This document shows, one piece after another, positions 21,382-34,901 of a stretch of 64,000 nucleotides of DNA. The first letter of the stretch is position 1. Every line of letters begins with the position of its first letter. The DNA is taken from contig SIJG01000003.1 of assembly GCA_023374025.1 (NCBI GenBank), forward strand, positions 2,386,416 through 2,450,415, in the 5' to 3' direction. The notes below the pieces were generated by a model. It was not told where the DNA came from, did not search any database, and worked only from the letters and a program-made list of their open reading frames with translations. The position numbers and the translations under genes are program-made. This stretch comes from Heterodera schachtii. Taxonomy: Eukaryota; Nematoda; Chromadorea; Rhabditida; Heteroderidae.

Positions 21382-23320
21382 TTAAGAACATAAAATTTGT
21401 TCTATTCTTTTCGTCCCCCCCCCCACCCAAATTACCGTTGTTCATTACGGTAGTGAGCATCACTTTTCCGCCTGATACGGTAATGTAACCGTTCTCACTG
21501 TGCAACTCTTCAATTGAATGTTAATTATTTATGTCTTTTTATTTATATTTTTTACCGTCTTGGTCATGTGCTGACCAGGCAAATGCACTGAACTTTTGGA
21601 AATTATTATTTGAAATTTATTTTAAAATTTCAATTTCCGATTAAATAAGTTTATGTCTAATTAATTAATTAGTTTTGGCTATTAACGAGTAATTAAATGC
21701 CGGCAGTCCGTTCATTCGCGTGTCCGAAAGTGCAATTGAAATTTCTTCGCCGTAAGTGAATTTTGGGATGGTGGGAAACATCTGAAAAAATATTAAAAAA
21801 CAAAATTTATTTTGCGTGAATTTTTCACCGCTTTGCCGTCATGCTCAGAGCGCCAAACGCCGAGAAGCCTTAAAAATTGGAGCAAAACTTAGCCATTTTT
21901 TTAAATTTTAATTTGTAATTTTTTCTGCGTATTTTTGTGATTTTATATTAAATTTTAAATAGTTTTTTAATAAAAATTTATTTTATTTATGTGCAGAATT
22001 ACTTAAAGGTTTCTTTAAAAAATTGAATATTTAAAAAATTATTTTGGAAGAAAATAATTGTTAAAAATTATTCAATTAGAAATATTTGATTGAATCTAAA
22101 TTATTTAAATACAATCAATAGAAAATAAATTGACCACGAAATTATCCTCAGATTGGGCGGCACCCGCGACTGATCATAATCTTAATAAAACTCCAATAAT
22201 GACATTCATTTTAAAATGGCAATTTACCCGATGGATTTCTTCTCATTGCCGTGCAAAAGGACACAAAAAATGCCAAAGAAATTAAAGGCAAAATGAAACG
22301 ACGGACAAACATTGGCAAAGATGATTGGACGGGACAAAGAGAAAGAATTGGACTGAAAATTGAAGAAGTTAATTAGTGACCGATCATTTGGCATTGATCG
22401 GAGCAAAGGGATCATTAGGACGGACAGACAAATTAACGTCCCAATTACTGATCAACTAATGCTTTTTGAATTGGTCAATGATCGGAAATGGAAGAATTTA
22501 AATCGAAATCCAAAAATCCCATCTGTTCATTTTTCTATGAATTTCGTTTAGTTGAAACCATCGCGGCGGACGGGGGGGGGCGGAGGAACGCCTTAATTAA
22601 CCCATGCCCATCATCATCAGCAAAATGCCCGGCCTTCCCCGGCCGGCGGCCATTGTAATTGCAAATGCACAAAATGAGCCGACGAACGGTCCGACCTTTT
22701 TCCTTTTTCACTAATTTTGCTCTTTTTCTGCCACTGATTGATGTGTCCCGTCCCTTTTGCTGCAAATGGACGTGTGGTTTTGGGCGGTGCTGCACAAAAC
22801 TCGTGCGCAACTGAATGATTTGACATTCGATCGGTCGGCGTTTGTCCCCTCCCTTTTTTCCCCTCTTGGCCTGTCTCTGTTTCCACTACTCTCTCCTCCC
22901 CTTTTCTTCTCTCCCCCCTTCCCTTTTCTCCTCCCCATGGCCCCCTCTTACGTCCCCCTCCTTTGGCCCCTCCCCTCTCGCCGCTTCCCACCCTTTGGCC
23001 CGATTAGTTTCTGTTCACCCCCCCCCCCTCCCCTCCCCTCGGGAACCTCCGTTGTCCCATCTTTTTCCGCACCTTTTTTTGCCTCCGGCATTGCATTGTA
23101 GTCCTCGTTGTGTCTGCTGCCCTCTGCCATTGCCTTGCTTTCTCGCCGATTTGCCAGTTCGCTGTTCGTCTGCATTTGCCACTTGGCCACACTCACTATC
23201 TCCGTCACTTTTTCCCGTTGCTCATTTGTGCGCGGCCTACGCAAATGTCACAAGTGACAATGACTGATCGGTGAGTTGTGAGTGGGTGGACCACCACCTC
23301 CTCCTCTCTCTCTCTCCCGT

Positions 23321-23409
23321 CCTCCTCCTCCTCCTCCTCTTCTTTTTCTCCTCCTCCTCCTCCTCCTCTTCTTTTTCTCCTCCTCCTCCTCCTCCTCTTC
23401 TTTTTCTCC
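23321..23409. repeat. C/T-rich tandem repeat
   Basis: About three copies of a 28-bp unit made of CTC triplets followed by TTCTTTTTCT, inside a wider pyrimidine-rich block. Long proline/serine/leucine frames across it are composition artefacts. Confidence 0.8.
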
Positions 23410-24544
23410 TCTTCCTCCCTCCTGCTTCTCCTCCCTTTCTTTTCCTCTTTCTCTCTTCCCTTTGCCCCTTTTCTTATCCCTCTGTTTTTCCTTCTTGTCC
23501 CCCTTTGTGCTTTTCCCTCCTCTTTATCCGTTTCGTTTGTTCTTTTCTTTCTCCTTTTCCTCCTCCAATCATTTGGCCATTCGTCCGTCTTTCACCGCAT
23601 TATTCTCAATAAAACAATTTGGTTGCCCATTTGTTGCTCATTCTTTCGCATTTCATTGTTCTTTTATTATGTGTGGGAAGTGGAACGATCGCGAGAAATG
23701 AGCCAAAAGCATGCGGAGAAAAGCAAAGGGAAAGTGAGGGGAAAGTGAAATTCAGGAAAAATAAAAAAACAAAAACAAAAAACAATTATTAAATAATTAT
23801 TATTATTTATTTATTCGTAAAGAAAATAAGCCCTCTGAAGAGATCAGAAGAGAACAATATATACATTGATACTCTTATTTGGAGAAATTCATATGCATTT
23901 AAATAGGACAAATCAAAGGAAAAGAAATATTTTTATACCAATTGGCAATTGAAGAAAAAAAGATAATTTATCGGATTGAAATGAATATTAAAAAAAGAGT
24001 GTCAATATTCAAAATGATCTGCTGCTGGCAACTATTGGCTGCTTTCACTTAATTTGTCTCTTCGTTTGCCGTGCCACAAATGATCGACCATTTACGGCAC
24101 TTTGTGTGCAAATAAAATAATTTGCACCATCAATTGAAATTGTTTTCCTTGTTTACTTTTTGTCCCTAACTGTCCATTTAATTTGCTTTTTTTTACATTT
24201 AATAATTTATTTTAATTTTTCCATTTAATTTGTTTTTATTGCAATTTTTGTCCGAGAAATGATTGACTGAGGATGTGCGCGGATAAGGCGGGATTAAGCC
24301 GGTTTTCAATGCCTCCCATTAATCCGAAACAAACACGGCGGGGCGGGGGGGGATAATTGTGTGAAAAAGATGGGAGAAAGTCGGGGGGGGGGGAGGGGAA
24401 GGGAACATCGCCCAGCAGCAGCAGCCGATTGAAAAGCCATCCGCCGTCCGCTTCTTCCAAATTGGATTTATGTAAATAAATGCAAAATTAATTTCTCTTT
24501 CCCCAACAATTATTATTGAGTTTGTTTGTTGTTCTGTTCAGCAG

Positions 24545-26599
24545 ATGCACGTCAAAGTCGTACTGCTCCAACTTCTGTCCCCATTTTTATGCGCTGTAAA
24601 TGCCGAGTTCAGCGCCGACTTTCGCGTTTTTATTCACAATCGGTAAACAAAAAGTGATTTGAAAATTGAGCACCAACTGATCAGATGCAGAACAGTGACT
24701 AATCAATTGAGATCAAATACGGACCGAGCCCCTTATACGGGTTTTTATGGGCCCTAACCTGTACTTTTTTGACCGATACGGGTTTTTACAGACTTCGGGT
24801 TTATGGGTTATTTAACCGGTAAGTCCGTACTCCGCATAGGTACTCAGCCAAACATAACCCTTACCCTTACTCGTATTCGTATAATTCTTTATACTGATTA
24901 CGGGTTTTTTTCCAACTGATAAAAACCTTAATATGATATTTCTGTCGGAATATGATCAGAATTCCAATAGGTATCCTCAAGCCATCGTAGCAGAAGATAA
25001 TCAAGAGGAAACACAAAAAATTGGGACATATAATCCATCGATCAGAGAGGGCACATTGATTGAAAATCCAAGAAACTGATCAGAGTTCATTTGATTAACA
25101 GATAGAATGATGGAATTGAAATATGAAATTTCCTGGCACTTAACGAAAGCGAATGCTGCGATTAACCATTTAAGCTACGGCATTTCCGTGGTCCATCAGT
25201 TGGAACGCGGTGATTTGGGGCCGGACGGAAGCACCGGCGGACGGGCGCAGGGCGCGGCGCCGAGTGCGGACGAAGCGGCGATTATTGTGCACGGAGTCAG
25301 CAACAAAATAACGCGCTTCAATGTGAAATTTTGTGAAAAATATTAATTGATTTTTTAAAGGCACCATAATTAATTTAATAACCAAAGGAAAACTTATAAT
25401 TGGCACCCATTATCATCTTAACGAATTTTATCCCGAGGGCATAGAATTAATAAATGTCCTTATGGCACTAATTATCAATTAAACACCCCCAAGGGCATTA
25501 TCAATGCGTTGCGCGCCCGTGGCATCGAAGCGTACGGCACCACGTGGGGAGACGGCGGCACGACGCCGGTGGGCCTTGTCGAGCTGAAATGTGCCTATGT
25601 GAAGCAGATAAGGCGGGAAACATTTAATGGAATTGGTTTTAATTAAACCATTCACATTCTCAGAAGTATGATTATCGCAGTGAGGGAATATACAGGCAAA
25701 AAGGTCGACGTAATTGCCTATTCCATGGGCTCACCATTGGCACGTAAGGTAATTAATTGATGGATTGGCATTTAGAAATTAAATTTTAATTGACAAATTT
25801 GTTGGCATTTGTAGATCGACGCATTTTAATTGCCTTTTTTGCGAAATCATTTGCCAATTTCAGGCAATTTTGGGCGGCATTTGCGTGGACACTCGCGAGT
25901 TGCTCGGCGTGCCGTTGACGGAACACGTCGACACATTTCTAAGCGTGGCGGGGGTAGCAAAAAATTAAATTGTTTCATTAAAATGGGTATTTGTTAATTA
26001 CCTCTCCACCTAATTTTGGCCAATAATGGTGCCGCTCTGTGCGTTTTGCCCGCCCTTCTGCCGCTTGGCACGTGCAACCGCAAAAACGGGTTGCACTGCG
26101 AGTCCGAGTTTCTGGCGGATGTGAACTCGCGCACTCATTACGAGGGCACCGCCACGTTCAGCATATTCTCGACGGAGGACGAAAAGGTAAATAAAAAATA
26201 ATTAGACGGTGCCAAACCCATTTTGGCACAATGAAATGCCAAACTTTTGTAGAAATTCGAGAATGAAATTACCGTATTTCCTAAGATAGAGCCCCCACCG
26301 GGGGCTTTATTTTTCAACTCCCCCTCAAAAGGACTTTTTGCCTGAGCCCATAGTAGCTGCAGTGAATTAAAATGCAAATTTTAAAAATATTACCGGCTAC
26401 CGTAACATGCACACAGTACACCACTAACTCACTAACTCACACACCCGTTCAGATTGGCTACCGTACCTGCTCCCGTCTGTCCTCCCCAATTGTGGGCGGC
26501 ACGGGCTTCGTGAAGAAATTGGAGATGAGTCACGACGAAGTGTTGGACAAAACGATGGAAATGCAAATCAATTTCATCAAACGGCACAAGCCAAAATGA
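24545..26599 (+). CDS. secreted class 2 (lips-type) triacylglycerol lipase
   Basis: Seven exons: 24545-24642, 25175-25322, 25494-25612, 25664-25748, 25864-25953, 26019-26186, 26453-26599; 855 nt, 284 residues. Residues 1-20 form a signal peptide (MHVKVVLLQLLSPFLCAVNA). The body matches nematode class 2 lipases: DLGPDGSTGG, IIVHGVSN (oxyanion region), GDGGTTPVGL, nucleophile elbow AYSMGS with Ser142, CVDTRELLGVPLTEHVDTFL, and His263 in MSHDEV as the likely catalytic His. Such enzymes cleave lipid esters outside the cell or in the gut. Two splice sites are odd. Intron 3 begins with GC, and intron 5 has no AG at its end: TTTTG precedes the conserved GCCAATAATGGTGCC. The frame is otherwise intact. 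CTGTTCAG lies just upstream of the ATG. Confidence 0.9.
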
Positions 26600-26896
26600 A
26601 AGAGAAAAAAGCAAACAGAAAAAGTGAAACACAAAACAAATTAAAAATCAGTGCAATAAATTAAAAAGAAATAAAAATTTTCCTAAAAATAAAAACTGAA
26701 AGAAAAAGCAAAAAGTTGTTTAACATCTTATAAATACGGGGCTCTGCTGATAATAAAAGAGGGATTTATCATTTTAAAATAATAATTTTCGCATTTGTTG
26801 CCGTAAAATATAAAAGATAAAATAATTCAAATTAGAAGAATGTATTATGTTAAAATTCAGTTTCCTGCTGCTGAATAATCCTTTGGCATTTTAAAA
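26600..26896. other. spacer between convergent lipase and channel genes
   Basis: A-rich 3' flank of both genes, with several AATAAA-like hexamers (for example near 26655). No gene is seen. Confidence 0.5.
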
Positions 26897-29800
26897 TTAT
26901 TTTCTGGCATTTTTTCGGTCCACCAAAAGTGCAAAAACGACCAATTCGTAAACAGCGATAATTGTCAGGCCAAAGTAAAGGCCGAGAACTCCGCCAACGT
27001 CCGCTAAAAAATAAATTGGCAAATAAATAAATAAATAAATAATTTTTTATGGTTTCTCTTTTTAATTTTTATTTTAAAACTAAAATTTATAAAGAGCAAC
27101 CCAAAAACTTTGTATGATTGTCAAATTCGTTGTGCTTAACAAGATAAAGCTCAAAGAAAACATTTTACAGATAAACTCAAGTTTCATGGCATTTTTGGCC
27201 AATTTTCGATTTTTTGGCCATAACTTTTAATAAGATTGACCAATTGAGCTCGAATTTAGCTTCATTGGTTTCGCTTCTTCCTTAAAGCTAAAAACTTTTG
27301 TTTTGAATTTTTTTGTGTAAAATTTTTTTGTATTGTTTAACAGATGGGGTCATTTTCTATGATACAACCTAATAATAAATAATTAATTAGTTTATAATTA
27401 TTAATTGGGGAGTTAATTTGATAATTTGCCCTCACATACATAAAAGTTCCCAAAGTGTGTAGTCGTCCCGGTAGACAATGCGTTGGAAAGTCGTCCCGCG
27501 GTAATTCACCGTCAGAAGGGCCATGTTCGAGCTGAACCAAAAATAATGGCACAGTAAAATTATTTTCAATTTCGCTTTTGCCTCATAAAATCCTCCAAAA
27601 GTCGCGCGCCGCTATTTTGTGCCAAAAATTTGGCAAATCGTTCCATCCATTCGTCGCTCTGCCGGCCTTTGGGTCGCTTTGCCAACACGGGCCAATTCTC
27701 CAATTTGAACAGCAATTTAATTGTTTTTTGAGCAATTAATTAATTAATTGGCTTAATTACGATGGAATTGTTTCCGTCCAACAATTGCCGCACCATTTCC
27801 ATTTTTCTCTCCAAACATTCCCCGCTGCTCTTTTTTTGTTCTCCCCCATTTCCTTCGTTTTGCTGCGCCATTTTTTCCATTAAATTCAAAAAATTTTCCA
27901 ACGATTTGCGCATTTTTCGCATTGTCTAAAATAAAATTTATTTATTTATTTATTTTTAATTTTATTTAATATGTTATCTCATTCAAAAGTCGTAAGTTTT
28001 CCTCCGCGTAAAATTGTGCGATTGGAATTGGATTTGGCGGCGTACTGTTCAGAGTCAACGCCAACTCCAAGGTGGACTGACGGTAGGAGGAGGAGCTAAA
28101 CACAAAAGTACGGTGGGAAAAAATTATGACAGGAAAGGGAATACGGTAGGGAAACTAATGTAGAAGAAGAAAAATAGGGCATGATTATGGTAGAGGAGGA
28201 GGGATTACGGTAGAAAAGATTAATAGTATTAAAAAGCTACAGGAAAGGAGAAGACGAAAATTAAAATTATGGTAATCTAAGGGACGCCTCAATTAAAATA
28301 CGGTAAGGGGACTAATGGACTTATTAAGAAAGAAACAAATTAACGGAACGAATTAAGAAAGAAAACAAATTACAATTTGTTATTTTCCAATTAATAATCA
28401 ATCATAATATCTGTCACATTTATTATTATCTCTATTATCATTATTATTATATCCTAATTAATTACGCAATTAATTGCTGAATGTCGTGCACCGCCCCTTC
28501 CGTGTCGTTCAACAACAGAATGCAATTTGCGTTGGAAATGCTAATCGGGCACGGATGCCACGGGTACCACTGATATTGTGCCAATGTTTATATATTCAAA
28601 TTAAATCATTAAATTCCTAACAATTTTAAATGCGTTGTTTCGAAAGTATCCCATCAATGTTCCGCCCATTTGTTCCATCGCTTGTCGAAAGTGTGCGTCG
28701 TCGGTGCACAGCTCCAACCGGTGGCTGTCAATCTCCGTCAGACGGATGAGCGGCGCCAAATTCGGCGGAGGCACACGGCCGAGGAGGCCGACAATGTCTT
28801 CGGCAAAAAGAAGAGGAAAAGTGAAGGAACTGACATTGGGAATTGGGAGAGACAATTAAAAACGCTAATTACTCAATTAATGGACCAATAATTTGTCAAT
28901 TGACAGCCAAATGCAAAAGCATATTCCATCAACGTTTTAGGAAAATGAAAAAAGAAAACCGTTCTCTTTAAATTTAAATAAACTTTTATAAATATTTATG
29001 ATCAATTAATTTTCTCCCTTTTTTATTTTTGTCATATTACAGCCGAAAAAGTGGGTGCTATTCCGATGGACAAAAAGTGCAAAAAGCAAACATTTAATTT
29101 CTCTGTTTTTTAATTAAAAAAAGAATTTTTATATTATAAAAAAGAGATATTTGCAATAAATTATTGATTATTTAATGTCAATAATTGGGCAATAAATTTT
29201 TACATCACATTTTATTATGTATATGTTTTAATTATTAATGGCTTATCCAATGCATTAATATAAATTTTTTGTCAATTAAAAACGCTTTAGCAACAATAAA
29301 AAAAAGTAATATTAAAATAATGAATTATAATTAATATTAAATAGAAATTATAATAAATATTATTAAAATATTAAAACAAATTCCCTTTTTGACACAGAAT
29401 CAAACTGAATGAAATGTTCTCATTGTTAGTGTCCTCCTTATTCAATTGTTTAATTTTTTCTTTAATTTTTCAATTTTCAAATGGAAACGAAGAAAAATTG
29501 GGGCACAAAAGAAAATTGGAAATTCAATCGGAAGAAGTGGCAAGAAAAAGGATTCATTTTGGACAGGAAAAGCATCACATTGGGAACAGTTTGGCATTGG
29601 CATCTGCTGACAATGAGCAGAATCCGCAAAATTTGCAAAATCCGTTACATTTTTTATTCAATCCGCCGACAGAAATCGATCGGAGGGAATTCTGTGCGGA
29701 ATGGCACTATGTGTACGAACAGGGCACTAATTTCGGTGCCGAATTCGACTTTCCATCTGAGGAATTTGGGCCTGGCGAAGTCGTGCCAATTGAGAGCGAT

Positions 29801-32800
29801 GGCAACTGCGGATTCCGATCGTTGTCGTGGATTTTGACTGGGACTGAAGCCAATCATGGGCAAATAAGGGCTGACATCATGGAATTTTTGAACAGCGAAT
29901 TAATTAATAGTGATAATGATCCAGCAAAAAGCAATTGGTGGGGTAAGTGCCATGGATTATTTGTTTTTTGGGGTTAGGGATTTTCTTAAATGTGCCAATG
30001 GTAAGAAAATGTAAATATATGAAAGATGATCATAGGCAATCTGATCGTATTCGTATAATGTGATCAAAGCTCTAATTAGGGATGTGCGAGAGTCTCGCTT
30101 TTCGATTCCCGGCTCGAGAATTTCTCGGATTTTTCGCTTCTCGGTTCAAAGTTATGGGGGCAAAAAACAATAGAAAATTTCATTTTGAATTTTTTTGATA
30201 TTATTTTTGGATATAGCAGCAAATAGAAAACCAAAGCCATCTAATGAATTTTCAGTAAAATTATTTAAAAATTGAAATTTTATTTTTTCATTTTTTCCCT
30301 ATTCAATGGCGTAATTAGGAAAAGAAAAAATTATTTTAAGTATTTGAGGGCCAATTAAGCGACAAATAAATAAACATTGGCACTTTGTTAAGAAATGTTT
30401 TTCACTACAAAAGAGGAGGCACGGCAATATGCCGAAATGAAAAGAACAGCAGCAGAAAATGTGGGACAACAAGCGAAATGGTTTAATGAGGTGGACGCAT
30501 TTACAGCCTCAAAATTGTATGGAATTAATGTGATAATTTGCAAAAAAGAAAAGGAGGACAATAATTACACATGGCAATATTACAGTCCACTAATGAGGCC
30601 GGACAATGTGGGCACTAATTACATAATTAATTAATTGATTAACTAATTGACAATGGAAAGTTAAAGTGATGGAATTTTGAAATTCAGCTGGATGCCCCCC
30701 AAGAACGCACTCGAATGACGGCATTCATTTACAATTCCCCGGCACATTTTGAAGTGATTTTAGAGCCAAAAGAACGCAAAACATTTGGGAACCAAACTTT
30801 GAACATGCGAAGAAAATTTGTGATTTATGAGGAAGATTAAGCATTAATTAGTGTGCCTCCGTTTTTGGGAAAACTTTTCCGTAAAAAACCGTCCCCCGAT
30901 AAAAAATGCCATTGTCCCGACAATCCTTGGCATTTTCCTCATATTATATTATATCAATGGATTTCCTTCTACCTGCTTGTACATATACTTTCGATGCTGA
31001 TCAAAAAAAACTAATTTCAAATTAAGCCGGTGATTAGCATTTTGGCCAAAACGATGGACACACTCAACTCGGAAAGCACCCTCAGAGTTTATAAGTTGGC
31101 ATGATTTAGGAAAAAACATTATTAATTGAAGAAAATGATGTAATATTTTACACTGACTGTATTCAATTAGCATAACTCACTTTCCGTAGAGAATGCGATA
31201 AACGGTGACCATCATCACGTAATAATCATCCAGAAATTGGCTCAACTGCGCACTCGCCTTCCATCTTCAATTTACATTTTTCATTATTAATTATAATGAT
31301 TTGAAATTTTCTAAACTGTTGCATCATTGTGATTTTTGGTCCTGTCCTGAGATATTTCCAACGGTTCAAACATCCCCTGGGCAAAATCTGATTTTTTTAA
31401 TGTTAGCCTAAATTAAACGATCCCGTCCCCATTAAGATTTGGTTATTTGTCTTGAGAATTCCATTTCTGTTCCAGTATTTCATTCAAAACCGGGGGAGAG
31501 GGGGGGGAGGGTGGGTATTGCCGTCATCAAAATCTAAATTTTCAATCTCCCTTTAATTTTATTCCTATTTTGGGCACATTTTTGTCTGTCGCCCGTCCCT
31601 CGCCCACGGATTGCCGCCGCCACTGTTCGGGAATTTGTGCTCGTTGAATTTGTCCACGAGTTGAAGCTGTTCGGCCATGCATTGGGTTTGAACCGCGTCG
31701 TCCGCCCGCGTGTTCAGCTTCTCAAGCGTCAGTTCATGGACCGCAAAGTCGGCTGTGTATTCGACCGACACACACGCGTTGGGACAGTCAGCTGAAATGG
31801 CACAGAAAACATGACAAATTACGAACGAATGAAATGAATGGCATGGACTAATGGGGGGAAGAATTTGAAATTTTAAAGGCATTTGATGGACAATGGCATT
31901 TTTCAAAAAAAAAGTAAAATAAATTAAAATAAATAAGAATAAATAGTGAGAGATAGCCAAATATTAAGAGCACCAGAAACACAATTTTCCCACCTGTTTG
32001 GTAAAGTTCACTTTGAATGGGTCCGCATTTGAGCACCTCCAGCAGCGAACAGTTGTGCACAGATTCGCCAATGTATTCGGACAGAAAAAGGTCGGCATTT
32101 TAAAACGGGGGAATTTTAAAATTAAATTAATTAAGGAAATTCAAATATTGAATTAAACAGAGAGTACTTCATATGAGCAAAATACAAAAAACAAAACAAT
32201 GTGCATTTAATTGCCTAACTGTGCATGGGCACGCTTTGCGCACTTCGGATTTGCACCAGCGACACACCTCAATTAATTAATTAATTATCAATCATTAAAT
32301 AATTAATTAATTATTTAATATTGCATTTAAAAATAATAAAATAAAAAATAAATTATTAAATTCCGTTGTTACCATAGGCGAATAAGTGAAATTGGACGGC
32401 ACACAGCCCGACTCGTATTTGCTGTCACAGTCTTCGTCCTAATTGGCATTGGCATCAATTAAACGAATGTTTAATCTAAGTGAATTCATGCCAAAATTTC
32501 GGACATCCCACGCAGAGTCACTTCCACGTGCTTTCCCGGGTTTAGTTCAATTGAATTTGCCTGTTAAACAAAGTCAAATTCTTATATATTAATTACCCAA
32601 CTAATTACCCCCCAAATTACCCTAATTGCCGTGTGCCGTTCCCTTCCTCCGCCGCCGTCGGTGCCCTCTTCGTGCACCAAAAAGACGCGGATTTTGCTGT
32701 CCGGGTGCGACTCGAGCATGTTCGTTTTCACCAAAATGTAATCGAATGTTTGCTGGTTGTTCATCGCCTCGGGCGTTATTATCTTCCTTTTGCCAATTTT

Positions 32801-34636
32801 CAAATTTATTTCCCACTTAACCCCCAATTTATTTTATTCTAATTAATTTCTAATTATTTTCTATTTTTATTCCCCCCCCCCAATTTTTTGCCTTTTCCGT
32901 GGCCCTCCCAATGCGCACAGTCCGTTGTCCACTTGCCAACTCCATTTCCATTCGCCGGGGTCATTTTTGAAAAAAACGCCTTTAAAAATTTAAATTTATT
33001 TTCGGAATTTTATTTTATTTTTTCGCACTTTTTACGATTAATTCGTCCGGTCGCATCCAAACATTTTGCACATATTCGAAATATTCCTTCTGTTGTCGCT
33101 CAAATTCGGCGTATAATTTGGCGATTCGTTTCATGCGACAGCGAATAAATGTTTCAAAATTTGATGAATTTGAGTTGGAATTCTTTTTTAAAATTGGAAT
33201 TTTATTAAAAATTTAAATTATTTACAAAAATATTTTTTACCAAATTTTTATTGTTTTGCTGGAGCTTCTCGTCCAGTAAATATTTGGCCAAACATTGGTC
33301 CAATGATGACCGTAACTTGGCGTACTGTAACCTTTCGAAGCGAAATCCTAAAAATCAAATTTATTTAAAAGAAAATAATTCATTTTCAAATAAATTATTA
33401 GGTAAATAATTTTCTGCTCATTCCTTCGCTTTTCCCCTGCATTTCGTCGGGCGTTTTTGGAAGTGTAAAATTTGCGTAATCGAACTGAAAAAGAAACGTT
33501 TTTTCGAAATTCAAAAATTAAAATTAAAATTCACTCGAAGTGCCGTCCCAATTTCGACAAGCAAATGAATGTTTTTTGAGAGGGCAATGCCCGCGGATTG
33601 GAGAACATTCGTCGAAGAATTGGCGGAGGAATTGAGGAATTTGTTGACCAAAGCCATTTCATTTTGAAGCTAAAAATGCTTTTTCATTCGTTTCTTTTTA
33701 AATTTATTTATTTTTTTAATATTTTTCTTTTCTTTTTTTGCCTGTTTAATAAAATCGGGCCTCAATTTTTCCTCCATTTGATAATTATAAACCAATTGGC
33801 GAAAGTCAACACTTTCGCCACGGCTGCGCAGCAGCGAACTTTAAAATTGAGAACAATAATAATAATAATAATATTTCACTTTGCTTTATTTTTTTTATTT
33901 TCAATAATTATTTTTATTAAAATTTATTTTACGTTTTTTTTAATTTAAATAAATCATTTTCCATTTTCAATTTCATTTTTGTTCCCATTTTTCATTTTCC
34001 ATTGCCCGCTCTGTTGGCCGACACAGACGAGGAACCGCGGCTGTCGCATGGGCTGTCCCTCCGTTTCCGTTACCGTCGCAATTCTTTGGCCCGCCGACTG
34101 GCGAAATTTGTCCCAAAAGTACAGCGATTGGAAACAGATGAAAAAGGAGCACAAAAACATAACGGAAGCGGCAACAATTCTTAAACATATTTTATTTTAT
34201 TTTATTAAATAATACTTTTAGTTTAATTTTATTGTCGAAATTTCCTCCAATTCAAAAAAATTTATTTGCTTATAAAAATTCCTGGAAATAAAAACGTGGG
34301 CTTAGACAAACCAGCAAAATTGTTATTCGTTATATTAAATTAATTAAATCTTACTCTAATGGCCAATTATGGAAGTTGGCTTGGCCACCACAGAATAATT
34401 TAGTTTTATCATTGAAATGCCTTCGATTCGTTCACCTGACCCACAACGGCTGATTGGAATGGAGCAATCGAAAGCCGACCAGAGAAGTGAAGTCGCAAAA
34501 CTGATCCCAATTCGATGTCAATTCTTTGCCATTTTTTGGGGCCATTTTTTAAGATTAAATTATTTTGTTTTTTGTAAAATCCTTCTTCAAACAAATATTT
34601 TTCTTCTGCAAATTTCCCAAATTCCTCAGCTGTCAT
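26897..34636 (-). CDS. DEG/ENaC (amiloride-sensitive) sodium channel
   Basis: More than twenty short exons on the minus strand. Near the N-terminus come FCDFTSLVGFRLLHSNQPLW (pre-TM1 region, about 34520-34435), then TM1 (VAASVMFLCSFFICFQSLYF, about 34180-34020). The extracellular part follows with Cys-rich exons (LEVLKCGPIQ, near 31990-32070; DCPNACVSVEY, near 31790). The C-terminus has MALLTVNYRGTTFQRIVYRD (27440-27530), then the pore and second membrane helix DVGGVLGLYFGLTIIAVYEL, and stops at 26897. The GG-x2-GLxxG pattern before TM2 is the DEG/ENaC signature. These channels carry Na+ in neurons, muscle or epithelia. Introns have normal ends, but I did not fix every junction, and the first exon (ATG at 34636) is uncertain. 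Exons at 28855-27560 lie beyond a 2.3-kb intron that holds the OTU gene; if that intron is wrong, these would be two genes. Confidence 0.72.
29414..30840 (+). CDS. secreted OTU-domain cysteine protease
   Basis: Three exons (29414-29942, 30393-30607, 30688-30840) give 298 residues. A hydrophobic N-terminus (LLVSSLFNCLIFSLIFQF) looks like a signal peptide. The OTU domain follows: catalytic Asp129-Gly-Asn-Cys132 in ESDGNCGFRSLSWILTGTE, the helix HGQIRADIMEFLN, the variable loop with DAFTASKLYGINVIIC, and catalytic His268 in IYNSPAHFEVIL. OTU enzymes remove ubiquitin; most work inside the cell, so the predicted export is unusual. A GACACAG acceptor lies 15 bp before the ATG. The gene sits in an intron of the opposite-strand channel gene. 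An effector role in a host is possible but not shown by sequence. Confidence 0.85.
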
Positions 34637-34901
34637 ATTGAGGCGTTTTTCGCCGAATTCGGCGCCTTATTTTATTTTTTTTTGCTTAATTGTTGGGTAA
34701 ATTCAGTTCAAAATTGCTTCATTTTTGTTGAATGATGAATGTGATTTTTTAAAAGAGGACATTCTTTATAAGAAAATCGCATGCAAACAGACAAATTGAG
34801 AAAATGCCAAAATATCTTTTGGCATTGGTTCAGCAATCAATCGTTTGATCAACTGATCAGCTGGCACTGATCGATTGAGCGGCGGCCGTTCCGCCGATCG
34901 T

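Larger units (their letters stand above)
20454..24544. other. 4-kb gene-poor spacer
   Basis: AT-rich and low-complexity DNA, without exon chains. It holds one weak small frame (21157-21381), a C/T-rich block (22820-23760) with a trinucleotide-like tandem repeat, and poly-G and poly-C runs. It should contain the 5' signals of the lipase gene. Confidence 0.55.

Noticed and set aside
22757..23748. Several long plus-strand frames of Pro, Ser, Leu and Phe
   Set aside because: Produced by C/T-rich simple sequence; no splice sites or conserved motifs.
32270..32310. Repeated AATTAATTAATT blocks, considered as a CRISPR-like array
   Set aside because: Simple AT repeat without spacers; the genome is eukaryotic.
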